Of a DNA stretch of 64,000 nt, positions 54,162 to 63,887 are shown one piece after another. Both the position numbers and the translations under genes were made by a program. Every line of letters starts with the position of its first letter. Positions within the stretch are counted from its first letter, which is position 1. The stretch comes from Defluviimonas sp. SAOS-178_SWC (GTDB lineage Bacteria > Pseudomonadota > Alphaproteobacteria > Rhodobacterales > Rhodobacteraceae), in the NCBI RefSeq assembly GCF_039830135.1, contig NZ_CP156081.1:2900001-2964000 (forward strand), written 5' to 3'. A model generated the notes under the pieces. The model was not told the origin of the DNA, ran no database searches, and worked only from the letters and a program-made list of their open reading frames with translations.

Positions 54162-54833
54162 TCAAGCCAGCCCGGGAGCTTGCGCCGCCCCGGGCACGGT
54201 CGTTGCGGCGAGGCCCTTGGGTGTGAGCGCGTAGATACCCCTATCCACCCGCTCGAACCAGCCGTAATGGTCGTCGCGAAGCATCCGTCCGGCCCGGACG
54301 ACGCCGGTCGCGGCCGCGATGTCGGCTGCTTTCGACGGCCCGCAGGCGGCAAGGTGGGCGGCGCAGCGCAGCGCCTCCTGCCGGTAGGCGGTCATGCGTG
54401 TCGTCCCGGTCGTGCCGCCGGTATTCGGATCGCCCACCCGCCGTTCGAACTCGCGCAGGAGCCGTCCGGCCCTGGCAGTGTTGCGGCGCGGCGTGTAAGG
54501 CCCCGGATCGAGATGGGTCTCGACCTGTCCCGGCTTCACGGCCAACAACCCTAGACCAAGACGGCGGCAAAGCCGGAGGATGTCCTTGTAGCGCAATTTC
54601 CAGCCGCGATCCGACGAGACCGGGACCGCAAGGTACACGTGATCGAACAACGACTGCCGCGCCACGCCCTGCATCACCAGCGCTAGGGAAAAGGTCAGCT
54701 TCAGCTCCACCACCACCGGCGGCTCGTCGCCGCGCCGGGCGAGGACGTCGCAATCGCCGATCTCGGCCTTGACCTCATAGCCCTGCGCCTCCAGATGCGC
54801 CTTCACCGGGGCGTAGAGGTCGGCCTCGCGCAT
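54162..54833 (-). CDS. DUF2161 family protein (nuclease-like fold)
   Basis: Two hundred and twenty-three residues. Start at 54833 overlaps the mraY stop by four bases (ATGA); the longer frame into mraY is a shadow. N-terminal LYAPVKAHLEAQGYEVKAEI, CDVLARRGDEPPVVVELKLT (resembling the D-x(n)-ExK site of PD-(D/E)XK nucleases), then LFDHVYLAVPVS and a C-terminal helical domain. Annotated in related genomes as DUF2161. Enzymatic activity is unknown; the motif gives an inference of nuclease ancestry. The coupling to mraY is notable. Confidence 0.78.
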   Translation of the reverse strand: MREADLYAPVKAHLEAQGYEVKAEIGDCDVLARRGDEPPVVVELKLTFSLALVMQGVARQSLFDHVYLAVPVSSDRGWKLRYKDILRLCRRLGLGLLAVKPGQVETHLDPGPYTPRRNTARAGRLLREFERRVGDPNTGGTTGTTRMTAYRQEALRCAAHLAACGPSKAADIAAATGVVRAGRMLRDDHYGWFERVDRGIYALTPKGLAATTVPGAAQAPGLA

Positions 54834-55915
54834 CAGCGCACTTTCAGCGTCGCCAGCCCGATCAGCGCGAGGATCAGCGAGATGATCCAGAAGCGGATGA
54901 CGATCTGCGGCTCGGCCCAGCCCTTCTTCTCGAAATGATGGTGGATCGGCGCCATCAGGAAGACGCGCTTGCCGGTGCGCTTGAAGTAGAGGACCTGGAT
55001 AATGACGCTCAGCGCCTCGACCACGAAAAGACCGCCGACGATCGCCAGAACGATCTCGTGCTTTGTCACGACCGCGATCGCGCCGAGCGCGCCCCCGAGC
55101 GCGAGCGATCCGGTATCGCCCATGAAAACCGCCGCTGGCGGCGCGTTGTACCATAGAAAGCCGAGTCCCCCGCCGATCAGCGCGGCGGTGAAGATCAGGA
55201 TCTCGCCGGTGCCGGGGACATAGTGGACGCCGAGATAGTCGGTGAAGTCCGTCCGGCCGACCGCGTAGGCGATGACGCCGAGCGTACCGGCGGCGATCAT
55301 CACCGGCATCACGGCGAGCCCGTCGAGCCCGTCGGTCAGGTTCACCGCGTTGGCCGCGCCGACGATGACGACCATCGCGAAGGGCACGAAGAACCAGCCG
55401 AGATTGAATAGCGCGTTCTTGAAGACCGGGAAGGCGAGCTGGTTGGTCAGGTCCGCCGGGTGAACATAGGCCGCCATCCCGCCCGCGAAAGCGGCGATCA
55501 GCAGGCCGAGAAGGAAGCGGAGGCGCGACGAGACCCCCTTTGTGTTCTGCTTAGTCACCTTCGCGTAATCGTCGGCAAAGCCGATAAGACCAAAGCCATA
55601 GGTGACGAAGAGGACGATCCAGATATACGGGTTGTCGAGCCGCGCCCAGAGCAGCGTCGAGACGAGGATCGCCGACAGGATCAGGAGCCCCCCCATCGTC
55701 GGCGTGCCTGCCTTGGCGAAATGGGTCTGCGGCCCGTCATCGCGGATCGGCTGGCCCTTGCCCTGGCGGCGGCGCAGCAGGTTGATCAGCGGCTGGCCGA
55801 ATAGAAACCCGAAGACGAGCGCGGTGAAAAAGGCCGCCCCGGCGCGAAAGGTGATGTAGCGAAAGAGGTTGAAGACGTCGCCGCCCTCGGCCAGACCCGA
55901 CAACCAATAGAGCAT
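54833..55915 (-). CDS. mraY: Phospho-MurNAc-pentapeptide transferase MraY
   Basis: Membrane enzyme of 360 residues with ten segments that makes lipid I. Motifs: [40 protein letters not shown] (catalytic Asp pair), [40 protein letters not shown] and [20 protein letters not shown]. Start overlaps the murF stop by one base (TAATG). Confidence 0.96.
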   Translation of the reverse strand: MLYWLSGLAEGGDVFNLFRYITFRAGAAFFTALVFGFLFGQPLINLLRRRQGKGQPIRDDGPQTHFAKAGTPTMGGLLILSAILVSTLLWARLDNPYIWIVLFVTYGFGLIGFADDYAKVTKQNTKGVSSRLRFLLGLLIAAFAGGMAAYVHPADLTNQLAFPVFKNALFNLGWFFVPFAMVVIVGAANAVNLTDGLDGLAVMPVMIAAGTLGVIAYAVGRTDFTDYLGVHYVPGTGEILIFTAALIGGGLGFLWYNAPPAAVFMGDTGSLALGGALGAIAVVTKHEIVLAIVGGLFVVEALSVIIQVLYFKRTGKRVFLMAPIHHHFEKKGWAEPQIVIRFWIISLILALIGLATLKVR

Positions 55916-57360
55916 TACTCGTTCCCTCGCGCTTCGCCCGCGCCCGGTTGCCCGAGTTTGCGGAGTGCGTCAACCACAAGGCTGACCTTCGATCCCTTGG
56001 AGCCCTTGACCAGCAGAACATCGCCGGCATCGGCGAGGTGATGGGCGCGCACCGCCAGTTCGGGCGCCGTCTCGTGCCATTCGCCGCGTTTGGGCAGCGG
56101 CAGCCGGTCCCAAAGCGCGCGCATCCGGGGCCCGACGCAATGGATGAGGTGCACCGAGGCGATCGACGGATGATCGGCGATGGCGCGATGCATCGCGGCC
56201 TCGTCCGGCCCGAGTTCCAGCATGTCGCCGAGAATGGCTATCCTGCGGCCCTCGAGAAAGCGGCCGATCCCGTCGCGCGGCCGCGCTGCGGCCAGAACTT
56301 CGAGGGCGGCGTCCATCGAGGTCGGATTGGCGTTGAAGGCGTCGTCGATGAGGTCGAAGGAGAGGTTCTCGTCGACGATATCGAGGTAGACGCGTTCGCG
56401 CTGCCCCCGCCCCGCCGGCGGGCGCCACTGGCCGATGTCGCAGGCAGCGACGGCAGGATCGGCGCCCACCGCCTCGGCCACGGCGAGAACGCCGAGCGCG
56501 TTGGCGGCAAAGTGGCGGCCTGCGGTCTGGACCTTGAAAAGGATCGGTGCGCCGGCGCGGTCGGCTTTCACGATCGTCGTGTCCTGCGCGAGGGTGACAC
56601 CTGTCAGTCGGTAATCGTCACCCGGCTCCGCTCCGAACCGGATGATGCGGGCCGCGCTCGCCGCGCCCTCGGCAAGGATCGGGGTGACGGACAGGCCCGA
56701 GGGGATCACGGCGATGCCGCCGGGCTCCAGCCCCTCGAAGATCGCCGCCTTTTCGCGGGCGATTCCATCGAGTCCGTCGAAGGCTTCGAGATGCGCCGGC
56801 GCGATGGTGGTGATCATCGCCACATGCGGGCGGGTGAGCCGCGCGAGCGGCGCGATCTCTCCGGGATGGTTCATGCCGATCTCGACCACGGCGAAATCGG
56901 CGTCCTTCGGCAGCCGCGCCAGCGTGATCGGCACGCCCCAATGGTTGTTGAAACTCGCCTCGGCGGCATGGACGCGCCCCTGTCCCGCCAAGACCGCGCG
57001 CAGCATCTCCTTGGTGGAGGTCTTCCCGACCGACCCCGTCACCGCGATCACCCGCGCCTTCGCGCGCGCCCGCCCCGCCGCGCCGAGTGCCGTGAGCGCG
57101 CCCAGCACGTCGGGCACGATCAGAAGCGGGTCGGCCTCCGAGCAGCCCTCGGGGATGCGCGAGACCATCGCCCCCGCCGCGCCCTTGTCGAGTGCGGCGC
57201 GGACGAAGTCGTGACCGTCGCGCACATCCTTCAGCGCGACGAAAAGCTCGCCCGGCCGAATGTTGCGGGTGTCGATGGAAATCCCTGTCGCCTCAAAGGC
57301 TTGCGTTGCCAGCCCGCCCGTGGCGGCCGCAGCCTCGGCGGAGGTCCAGAGTGCGGCCAT
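55915..57360 (-). CDS. murF: UDP-N-acetylmuramoyl-tripeptide--D-alanyl-D-alanine ligase MurF
   Basis: Mur ligase of 481 residues. [23 protein letters not shown]-binding [60 protein letters not shown]; and the C-terminal [20 protein letters not shown]. Adds D-Ala-D-Ala to UDP-MurNAc-tripeptide. Start overlaps the murE stop by one base (TAATG). Confidence 0.95.
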   Translation of the reverse strand: MAALWTSAEAAAATGGLATQAFEATGISIDTRNIRPGELFVALKDVRDGHDFVRAALDKGAAGAMVSRIPEGCSEADPLLIVPDVLGALTALGAAGRARAKARVIAVTGSVGKTSTKEMLRAVLAGQGRVHAAEASFNNHWGVPITLARLPKDADFAVVEIGMNHPGEIAPLARLTRPHVAMITTIAPAHLEAFDGLDGIAREKAAIFEGLEPGGIAVIPSGLSVTPILAEGAASAARIIRFGAEPGDDYRLTGVTLAQDTTIVKADRAGAPILFKVQTAGRHFAANALGVLAVAEAVGADPAVAACDIGQWRPPAGRGQRERVYLDIVDENLSFDLIDDAFNANPTSMDAALEVLAAARPRDGIGRFLEGRRIAILGDMLELGPDEAAMHRAIADHPSIASVHLIHCVGPRMRALWDRLPLPKRGEWHETAPELAVRAHHLADAGDVLLVKGSKGSKVSLVVDALRKLGQPGAGEARGNE

Positions 57361-58841
57361 TAGATTCGACCTTCGAGGGCGGCGACGGCGACGCTGGCCT
57401 GTTCGGCATCGTCGAAGGGATAGACGTCGTTTCCGACGATCTGGCCGGTTTCATGTCCCTTGCCGGCAATGAGGAGCGCATCGCCCGGCTGAAGCGCGTC
57501 GACGCCGCGCAGGATCGCCTCGGCCCGGTCGCCGACCTCGGTCGCCTCGGGACAACCCTTCATCACCTCGGCGCGGATCGTGGCGGGGTCCTCGCTGCGG
57601 GGATTGTCGTCGGTGACGATCACCACATCGGCATGGGCCGCCGCCGCCTCGCCCATCAGGGGCCGTTTCAGCCTGTCGCGGTCGCCGCCCGCGCCGAAGA
57701 CGACGACGATGCGGCCCATGACATGAGGGCGCAGGGATTGCAGCGCCGAGGCCAGCGCGCCGGGCTTGTGGGAATAATCGACGAAGACCGTGGCGCCGTT
57801 GTCGCGCTTGGCCGCAAGCTCCATCCGCCCGCGCACCGTCACGAGATCGGGCAATGTGTCGATCACCGCCTGCGGATCCTCGCCCGCCGCCATCGCGAGA
57901 CCGGCGGCGGCCAGCACGTTCTCCGCCTGGAACCCGCCGATCAGCGCGAGGCGCACGAGGTGCGGGCGCCCGTCATGGGTAAAGCGCAGGTCCTGTCCGG
58001 TCGCGTCGAAGCGCTGCGAGGTGATCCGAAGGTCCGCCACCAGGTCGCGCCCAACGGTCAGGAGTGATTGCCCCCGGCCTCTTGCGATCTCCAGCATCTC
58101 GCGGCCCCGCGCCTCGTCGATATTGATGACGGCGGTGCCGTCCTCCGGCAGGACGCGGGCGAAGAGCCCGGCCTTGGCTGCGAAATACTCGTCGAAGTTC
58201 GCGTGGTAATCGAGGTGATCCTGGCTGAAATTCGTGAACGCCGCTGCCTTGAGGCGCACCCCGTCGAGCCGGACCTGGTCGAGCCCGTGCGACGAGGCTT
58301 CCATCGCCGCATGGGTGATTCCGGCATCGGCCATGTCGCGAAGGATGCGGTGAAGGGTGATCGGCTCCGGCGTCGTGTGGGCGAGCGGCGCGGTGAAATC
58401 GCCGAGAACGCCCATCGTGCCGAGATTGGCGGCGCTGAGGCCGAGGGCCTGCCAGATCTGCCGCGTGAAGGTGGCGACCGAGGTCTTGCCGGACGTGCCG
58501 GTGACGGCCACCATGACCTCGGGCTGGCGGCCGAACCAGAGCGCGGCGGTGTAGGCGAGCGTCTGGCGCGGATCCTCGGCGATGATCAGGGCGGCATTCG
58601 ACGCCGCCAGTTCGGCCTTCGCGATCTCGGCCCCCGCGCGATCGGTGAGGATCGCGGCGGCCTCCATCCGGAGCGCATACTGGATGAATTCCGCGCCGTG
58701 GATCTTCGTTCCGGGTAAAGCCGCGAAGAGGTGGCCGGGCTTCACATGCCGGCTGTCGACGGAAAGCCCGGTGATGCGCGCCTCGCGCCCGCCCTGCGCC
58801 CTCAGGCCCAGTTCGGATAGCGATTTCGATACCTCTGCCAT
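57360..58841 (-). CDS. murE: UDP-N-acetylmuramoyl-L-alanyl-D-glutamate--meso-DAP ligase MurE
   Basis: Mur ligase of 493 residues. ITGLSVDSRHVKPGHLFAAL; ATP-binding VTGTSGKTSVATFTRQIWQA; AMEASSHGLDQVRLDGVRLK; and the meso-diaminopimelate signature TDDNPRSEDP, which shows that the cell wall contains mDAP. Start at 58841 gives MAEVSKSLSELG; a GTG at 58859 would add six residues, and the choice is not certain. Confidence 0.95.
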   Translation of the reverse strand: MAEVSKSLSELGLRAQGGREARITGLSVDSRHVKPGHLFAALPGTKIHGAEFIQYALRMEAAAILTDRAGAEIAKAELAASNAALIIAEDPRQTLAYTAALWFGRQPEVMVAVTGTSGKTSVATFTRQIWQALGLSAANLGTMGVLGDFTAPLAHTTPEPITLHRILRDMADAGITHAAMEASSHGLDQVRLDGVRLKAAAFTNFSQDHLDYHANFDEYFAAKAGLFARVLPEDGTAVINIDEARGREMLEIARGRGQSLLTVGRDLVADLRITSQRFDATGQDLRFTHDGRPHLVRLALIGGFQAENVLAAAGLAMAAGEDPQAVIDTLPDLVTVRGRMELAAKRDNGATVFVDYSHKPGALASALQSLRPHVMGRIVVVFGAGGDRDRLKRPLMGEAAAAHADVVIVTDDNPRSEDPATIRAEVMKGCPEATEVGDRAEAILRGVDALQPGDALLIAGKGHETGQIVGNDVYPFDDAEQASVAVAALEGRI

Positions 58842-58869
58842 GCGCTGAACCCCCGCCACATGATCGCCC

Positions 58870-60654
58870 TCAATTGCGAACGCGTATTACGCTGGCCTCG
58901 GCCACGGGTTCAAGCTCTGGCCTCAGACCAAGCAGGGGCGCGGCGCGACGGATGATCTCGGCCCCGACCGGAACCGCGGTCCATCCGGCGGTGCGGCGCG
59001 GCTCGGTGCCAGACGTTTCGACCGGCTCGTCGAGCGAGACGACGAGGACGTATTTCGGGTCCGACATCGGGAAGGCGGCGGCGAAGGTCGCGACGACCTT
59101 GTCCTTGAAATACCCGCCCCCGTTCGGTTTCGGCTTGTCGGCGGTGCCGGTCTTGCCGCCGACCTCGTACCCCTCGACGTCGCCAAAGGTCGCAGTGCCC
59201 CGCTGCACGACCTGACGCAGCATCGAGCGGATGATCGCCGATGTGCCTTCGCTGATGATGCGCGGGCCCGTCTCGACCTTCGTGCTTTTCAGGACCGTCG
59301 GGGCGACCTTCGTGCCGCCGTTGACCATCGCCGCATAGGCGGCGGCAAGGTGCAGCGGGCTTGCCGCGACGCCGTGGCCGTAGGAGACGGTGAGCGTGGT
59401 GATCTCGGGCCATTTCGCCGGGCGGAGCGGCTTGCCTGTCGGTGCCTCCACCAGCTCCACCGGGGTCGCGTCGAACATGCCGAGCCTGCCGAGGAAGTCC
59501 TGCTGGCGTGTCCCGCCGATCGCTTGCGCGACATGGGCGGTGCCGATGTTCGACGACTTCACGATGACGTCCGTCACCGAAAGCTGCGGGCCGTAATTGT
59601 GGAAATCGCGGATGCGGAACTTGCCCCAGACCATCGGCCCCTTCGTCTCGACCATCGTTTCGGCGTTGACGAGGCCGAGGTCGAGCGCCTGGGCAATGGC
59701 GAAGATCTTGAAGGTCGAGCCGAGTTCGTAGACACCCTGAACGGCGCGGTTGAAGAGCGGGCTGTCGGACGGGTCGCCCTTCAGAAGCGGCGCGGGGCGC
59801 GTGTTCGGGTCGAAATCCGGCAGCGACGCCATCGCGACCACCTCGCCCGAACGCACGTCCATCAGGATCGCCGTCGCGCCCTTGGCGTTCATCAGCTTCA
59901 TGCCGCCGTAAAGCACATCCTCGACCGTCGACTGGATCGTGAGGTCAAGCGACAGCTGCAGCGGCGCGCCGCCATTGGCGGGATCACGGAGCCAAGTGTC
60001 GAAGGTCTTCTCGACCCCGGCGGTGCCGACGACCTCGGCCGACTGGACACCCTCACGGCCGAAGCTCGCACCGCCGAGGACATGGGCCGCGATGGCACCG
60101 TTGGGATAAAGCCGCATCTCGCGCGGGCCGAAGAGTAGGCCGGGATCGCCGATCTCGTGCACACGCTGCATCTGTTCGGGCGAGATCTTCTTCTTCACCC
60201 AGAGGAACTTGCGCGTGCCGGTGAAGTCCTTCTTCATCCGCTCCACATCAAGATCGGGGAAGATCTCCGCCAGCTTCTTCGCTGCACCGAGGGGGTCGAC
60301 CATCTGCTGCGGCTGGGCGTAAAGCGCATGCGTGATCAGGTTCGTCGCGAGGATCCGCCCCTGCCGGTCGGTGATGTCGGCGCGCTGCGCGACGATGGAG
60401 GCGCCTGCGACGGCCGTCTGCGGCTCCACCGGCTCGGTCGCGGCCAGCAGCCCCATCCGCGCGCCCACGGTCAGGAAGGCGACGACGAAACCGACGCCGA
60501 GCAGCAAGAGCCGCCCCTCGGCCCGAAGCCGCGCCTTGTCGCGCATCTCCTCGTGGCGCAGGCGGATATTCTCCCGCTCGATCGCGTCGGGATTCTCGCC
60601 CTTGGCGCGGGCGGAGAGGATGCGGGCCAGCGGACGGAGCGGCGTGCGGGTCAT
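58870..60654 (-). CDS. ftsI: Septal transpeptidase FtsI (PBP3)
   Basis: Class B PBP of 594 residues. Start at 60654 overlaps the ftsL stop by four bases; the longer frame extends into rsmH. One membrane segment at about 48-66. Catalytic Ser313-T-F-Lys316 (LGSTFK), SxN as S367-S-N369, and KTG in GGKTGTADKPKPNGGGYF. The pedestal region has ADITDRQGRILATNL. It cross-links septal wall with FtsW. Confidence 0.95.
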   Translation of the reverse strand: MTRTPLRPLARILSARAKGENPDAIERENIRLRHEEMRDKARLRAEGRLLLLGVGFVVAFLTVGARMGLLAATEPVEPQTAVAGASIVAQRADITDRQGRILATNLITHALYAQPQQMVDPLGAAKKLAEIFPDLDVERMKKDFTGTRKFLWVKKKISPEQMQRVHEIGDPGLLFGPREMRLYPNGAIAAHVLGGASFGREGVQSAEVVGTAGVEKTFDTWLRDPANGGAPLQLSLDLTIQSTVEDVLYGGMKLMNAKGATAILMDVRSGEVVAMASLPDFDPNTRPAPLLKGDPSDSPLFNRAVQGVYELGSTFKIFAIAQALDLGLVNAETMVETKGPMVWGKFRIRDFHNYGPQLSVTDVIVKSSNIGTAHVAQAIGGTRQQDFLGRLGMFDATPVELVEAPTGKPLRPAKWPEITTLTVSYGHGVAASPLHLAAAYAAMVNGGTKVAPTVLKSTKVETGPRIISEGTSAIIRSMLRQVVQRGTATFGDVEGYEVGGKTGTADKPKPNGGGYFKDKVVATFAAAFPMSDPKYVLVVSLDEPVETSGTEPRRTAGWTAVPVGAEIIRRAAPLLGLRPELEPVAEASVIRVRN

Positions 60655-60998
60655 GGATTGCCCTCGTTCAGCGCGATCGTGTCGATGGGGACGGTGATGG
60701 GCGGCAGGGCGACGGCGGGATAGCTGACTTGCGACACGCCGCCGAACTGGCGCGGTTCGAACGGCAGAAGGCCGAGACGTTCGAAGTTGATGTCGGCAAG
60801 CTCCCTCAGTCGGTCCGGACGGTTCAGATAGGCCCATTCCGCCTTGAGAACGCTCAGGGATTCGCGCAACTGCCCGATTTCGTTCTGAAGCCCCCGCACG
60901 TCGGCAAGCTCCGCCTGGGTGCGGTAATTCTCGCGGTAGGCCCAGAAGGCGAGGCTCATGACGGCGAGCGCGGAGAGAAGGAGGAAGAGGCTGCGCAT
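60651..60998 (-). CDS. ftsL: Cell division protein FtsL
   Basis: Small single-span protein of 115 residues: membrane segment (about 3-20, LFLLLSALAVMSLAFWAY), then a heptad region (ELADVRGLQNEIGQLRESLS) with LNRPDRLRELADINFERLGL. Fits FtsL by position and pattern. Overlaps rsmH by one base and ftsI by four. Confidence 0.88.
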   Translation of the reverse strand: MRSLFLLLSALAVMSLAFWAYRENYRTQAELADVRGLQNEIGQLRESLSVLKAEWAYLNRPDRLRELADINFERLGLLPFEPRQFGGVSQVSYPAVALPPITVPIDTIALNEGNP

Positions 60999-61993
60999 CA
61001 GTTCTGTCCTTTGAGCGCGGGTTTCGGAAGCCCGAGGGCGGCCCGGTCGGCCTGGCCGGCGGGGGCATCGGTGCGGATTCCGACGCGGAGCTTGGCGGAA
61101 CGGGCGCGCGGGTTCTCGGCCAGTTCGGCCTCGTCCGGGCCGACGGCGCGGCGGGTCTTGAGCGTGAAGGCCGGCGTGACCGCTTCCCGCTCGGGGGCAT
61201 AGCGGCTGCCCTGCCCTTCGCCGCCTGAGCGAAGCTGGAAAAACCGTTTGACCACGCGGTCCTCAAGCGAATGGAAGGTCACGACGGCAAGCTGCCCGCC
61301 GGGCTTCAGCGCCCGCTCCGCCGCCTCCAGCCCCTCGGCGAGCTGGCCGAACTCGTCGTTCACCGCGATGCGGATCGCCTGGAAGCTCCGGGTTGCCGGG
61401 TGGCTTTGCCCCGGTTTCTGGCGCGGCAGGCAACGCTCGACGACATGGGCGAGTTGCAGGGTCGTCTCGAAGGGGCGGTTGGCGACGATGGCGCGGGCGA
61501 TGCGGCGCGCGGCGCGCTCCTCGCCATAGTGATAGAGGACATCGGCGATCTCGGCTTCGCTGGCCTCGTTCACCAGATCGGCGGCGGTGGGGCCGCTGTC
61601 GCCCATGCGCATGTCGAGCGGGCCGTCCTTCTGGAAGGAGAACCCGCGCTCCGGCTGGTCGATCTGCATCGAGGACACACCGAGATCGAGGACGACCCCG
61701 TCCACCTGCTCTCCGGCAATAGTATCGAGATCGGAGAACGTGCCTTCGACAAGGGTCAGCCGGTCGCCGTAAGCGCCGGCCCAGCTTGCGGCCATGCGGA
61801 ACGTGCTCGGATCGCGGTCGATGGCGACGACGTTGTCGGCGCCCGCCTCCAGAAGCCCCCTTGTGTAACCGCCGGCCCCGAAGGTGCCATCGACCCAGAG
61901 GCCGGAGACAGGCGCGACCGCTTCAAGAAGCGGCCGCAGCAGAACCGGGATATGGGGGGCGGGATCGTCCGTGCGGGCTGCGGCAGCGGCCAT
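60998..61993 (-). CDS. rsmH: 16S rRNA (cytosine-1402-N4)-methyltransferase RsmH
   Basis: SAM-dependent methyltransferase of 331 residues. Motifs [38 protein letters not shown] (SAM site), [33 protein letters not shown] and the end [14 protein letters not shown]. Methylates C1402 in the P-site of 16S rRNA. Three bases separate it from mraZ. Confidence 0.95.
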   Translation of the reverse strand: MAAAAARTDDPAPHIPVLLRPLLEAVAPVSGLWVDGTFGAGGYTRGLLEAGADNVVAIDRDPSTFRMAASWAGAYGDRLTLVEGTFSDLDTIAGEQVDGVVLDLGVSSMQIDQPERGFSFQKDGPLDMRMGDSGPTAADLVNEASEAEIADVLYHYGEERAARRIARAIVANRPFETTLQLAHVVERCLPRQKPGQSHPATRSFQAIRIAVNDEFGQLAEGLEAAERALKPGGQLAVVTFHSLEDRVVKRFFQLRSGGEGQGSRYAPEREAVTPAFTLKTRRAVGPDEAELAENPRARSAKLRVGIRTDAPAGQADRAALGLPKPALKGQN

Positions 61994-61996
61994 CGC

Positions 61997-62500
61997 TCAA
62001 GCCCTCGGCAAGGGCGGCAGGAGGCTTCTGGGATCGAAGTCCTCGGGATACTGGTCGGCCAGGCGCTGGCTCCGGCGCGCGGCCTTCGCCTCGTAGGTCT
62101 CGGGGTTCCAGATGCGGAAATAGTCGCCGGCGGAGATGAAGAACGCCTCGCCCTTCAACCCGATCTTCTCGCGCAGTTTTTGCGGGATCGTCAGGCGCCC
62201 GTCATCGTCGATCACGCTTTCGATCGACTGGCCGTACATGCGCTCCTCGATCATCAGCCGCTCGGACGAGCCGCGCTGCATAAGGGAAATCTGCTCGTCC
62301 ATCTCGTGGATCGCTTCCATCGAGAAGACTTCGAGCCAGTCCTGGCTTTCGGGGCCGTAGACGATGACGATGTTCGGGCGCAGACCTTCTTTCCAGTCCG
62401 GGTCGGAGGCTTCGATCACGCGGCGGAACGGCGCGGGGATGGATACGCGACCTTTCGCGTCCACCTTGAATGTCTCCGAACCTCTGAACCTGCGTGCCAC
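61997..62500 (-). CDS. mraZ: Transcriptional regulator MraZ
   Basis: One hundred and sixty-seven residues. It has two SpoVT/AbrB-like halves: the first with FKVDAKGRVSIPAPFRRVIE, the second with SVIDDDGRLTIPQKLREKIG. Starts with GTG at 62500 after AAGGAG. MraZ forms rings and represses its own dcw operon by binding TGGGA-type direct repeats; repeats of that kind occur upstream (62797-63168). First gene of the cluster. Confidence 0.94.
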   Translation of the reverse strand: MARRFRGSETFKVDAKGRVSIPAPFRRVIEASDPDWKEGLRPNIVIVYGPESQDWLEVFSMEAIHEMDEQISLMQRGSSERLMIEERMYGQSIESVIDDDGRLTIPQKLREKIGLKGEAFFISAGDYFRIWNPETYEAKAARRSQRLADQYPEDFDPRSLLPPLPRA

Positions 62501-62796
62501 GCGGCGCGCTCCTTAGCCACTGTCCCCTCCCCCCGAACCGATACCGCCAGACCAGACCGCGACCGGCCTCGATGCGGGGCCCTGAACGGACAACGGCGGA
62601 TCGGGCTGCTGCCACTGCCCGATCCGCCGCCCTGTCCCATCGCTGGGTTTGTCCGGCTGCGCATGCCACCTGGGGGGATGTCTGCTCGCTCGCGCGCCGG
62701 ATCTCTCTGGTTCGATGAAAGCGGGTGCCTGTATGAAACCTGCTTTTCGCCTTTTGGGTCTTTGTGCCCGTTTAAGCCCGTCTTCATCGGTGATCT

Positions 62797-62821
62797 AGGG
62801 ATTGCATGGGATTTCATGGGA
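62797..62821 (+). promoter_or_regulatory. Candidate MraZ box cluster A (three boxes)
   Basis: AGGGA (62797-62801), TGGGA (62807-62811) and TGGGA (62817-62821) are spaced exactly 10 bp apart with 5-base spacers. This is the layout known for MraZ operators (TGGGN repeats, one per helical turn). The boxes are on the + strand, opposite to mraZ, about 300 bp upstream of its start. Confidence 0.55.
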
Positions 62822-62977
62822 ATCAACAAAAATCTGCGGCCAAAACATACAACATGAAGTTACGGACATACCCAAGGCACTGGATTTTGTGGAGCAGTCA
62901 AAACAAGAATTCCCACTTGTAGATAAAATTCTTCATTTATACACCAGATATGGACGTCATCATGCCCGACACTGGCA

Positions 62978-62992
62978 TCCCATGATTTCCCG
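62978..62992 (-). promoter_or_regulatory. Candidate MraZ box cluster B (two boxes)
   Basis: On the minus strand CGGGA (62992-62988), five bases, TGGGA (62982-62978): 10-bp period, orientation toward mraZ, about 480 bp upstream of it, in the AT-rich segment. Confidence 0.45.
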
Positions 62993-63123
62993 AAAAATTT
63001 CGGAAAGTTCGACCTCGACGTCAGAATTTGACGACAACTCACCCCAAAATCCCGTCAGTCGCGCTGAATTCACTCCATTTCACGGAGCGGTGATTCGGTT
63101 TTAGCCAGTAGGTCTTGGCGATT

Positions 63124-63168
63124 TCCCGTGCATTCCCACGGAACCGCGCTCTGTCCCATGAAATCCCG
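63124..63168 (-). promoter_or_regulatory. Candidate MraZ box cluster C (four boxes in a 45-bp array)
   Basis: On the minus strand the boxes are CGGGA (63168-63164), TGGGA (63158-63154), a degenerate position at 63148-63144, TGGGA (63138-63134) and CGGGA (63128-63124), all in 10-bp register. The 14-mer GGGATTTCATGGGA also occurs in cluster A on the other strand. Confidence 0.5.
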
Positions 63169-63660
63169 GCAGGTCACGCTTCAACCCCTTCCGCCCGCCA
63201 CAAGACGATCCGGGAGATGCGCCCGGCGGCGGCGCCCGAGCGCGGGCCGGCCCAGATCTTGCGCCATTTCGGGATCGGACGCCTCGACGACGAAGCGAGC
63301 CGCCCCTGTTCGACCCCCGGCGCACGGACCAGTCCGCACGAGAAGGGGGTGCCGTCACTAGGCGATGCAATGCGGACAAGCGCGTCGAGGACGACGGGCC
63401 GGGCGATGATCGTCGGAGGCCCCTCTTTTATCAGCGCACAAAGATTGGACGCCTTGCATGCGAGAACAACAGCAATGGCCCGGCTCGCAGAAGAATTGGG
63501 CAAGCTACCGTTACGTAACGTAAATTCAGAGCAGGTCGCCATGCGTTTGCCGCATGGCAGCATTGACGACGCGAGGTATTGTGCACTTGCAGCATAAAGC
63601 TCATGTTGGCCCTAACGGCGCCGGACCTGGTGCTAACGAAATGAGATGAGGCTTAGAGAA

Positions 63661-63876
63661 ATGGCATATGTAAATGGAGTTCGCGGGATCGAAGCCAGCC
63701 TGGCCGAGCGCGCCGCGGCCTTTGTGAACGGACTGCGTGACAATCACCGCCGCTACCGCGTCTACCGTCAGACGATGAACGAGTTGCGGGCGCTGAGCGA
63801 TCGCGAACTGAACGATCTCGGCATCCACCGCTCGGCGATCACGGCAATCGCGATGGAAGCCGCCTACGGCAAATGA
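63661..63876 (+). CDS. DUF1127 small protein (CcaF1-like)
   Basis: Seventy-one residues. The N-terminus MAYVNGVRGIEASLAERAAA and the C-terminal DUF1127 motif LRALSDRELNDLGIHRSAIT, ending AMEAAYGK, are typical. Start at 63661; the upstream ATG at 63646 is less like the family. In Rhodobacter sphaeroides a DUF1127 gene (RSP_6037) precedes the CcsR RNAs, is co-transcribed and was shown to bind RNA. The same arrangement exists here. Confidence 0.9.
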   Translation: MAYVNGVRGIEASLAERAAAFVNGLRDNHRRYRVYRQTMNELRALSDRELNDLGIHRSAITAIAMEAAYGK

Positions 63877-63887
63877 TTTCTCTTCCT

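Larger units (their letters stand above)
62501..63660. promoter_or_regulatory. 1.16-kb region without a gene upstream of mraZ
   Basis: No supported gene. The part 62820-63080 is much richer in A and T than the surrounding DNA, as promoters often are. The segment holds three clusters of NGGGA boxes (listed separately). Farther right at about 63509-63521 there is the palindrome TTACGTAACGTAA. Minus-strand open frames in 63170-63560 have no recognisable family and I do not call them. The mraZ promoter is not visible with certainty. Confidence 0.6.

Noticed and set aside
60654..61266. 798-residue version of FtsI starting inside rsmH
   Set aside because: The first 204 residues are a shadow of rsmH and ftsL; the ATGA overlap with ftsL defines the start at 60654.
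63174..63563. Minus-strand ORF of 129 residues upstream of mraZ
   Set aside because: No recognisable domain, no clear ribosome binding site, and it covers the box cluster region edge; could be a remnant, but not enough evidence to call a gene.
62501..63660. Search for rnpB, tRNA or tmRNA in the long region upstream of mraZ
   Set aside because: The conserved GAGGAAAGTC core of RNase P RNA is absent on both strands and no cloverleaf with a proper T-arm was found.
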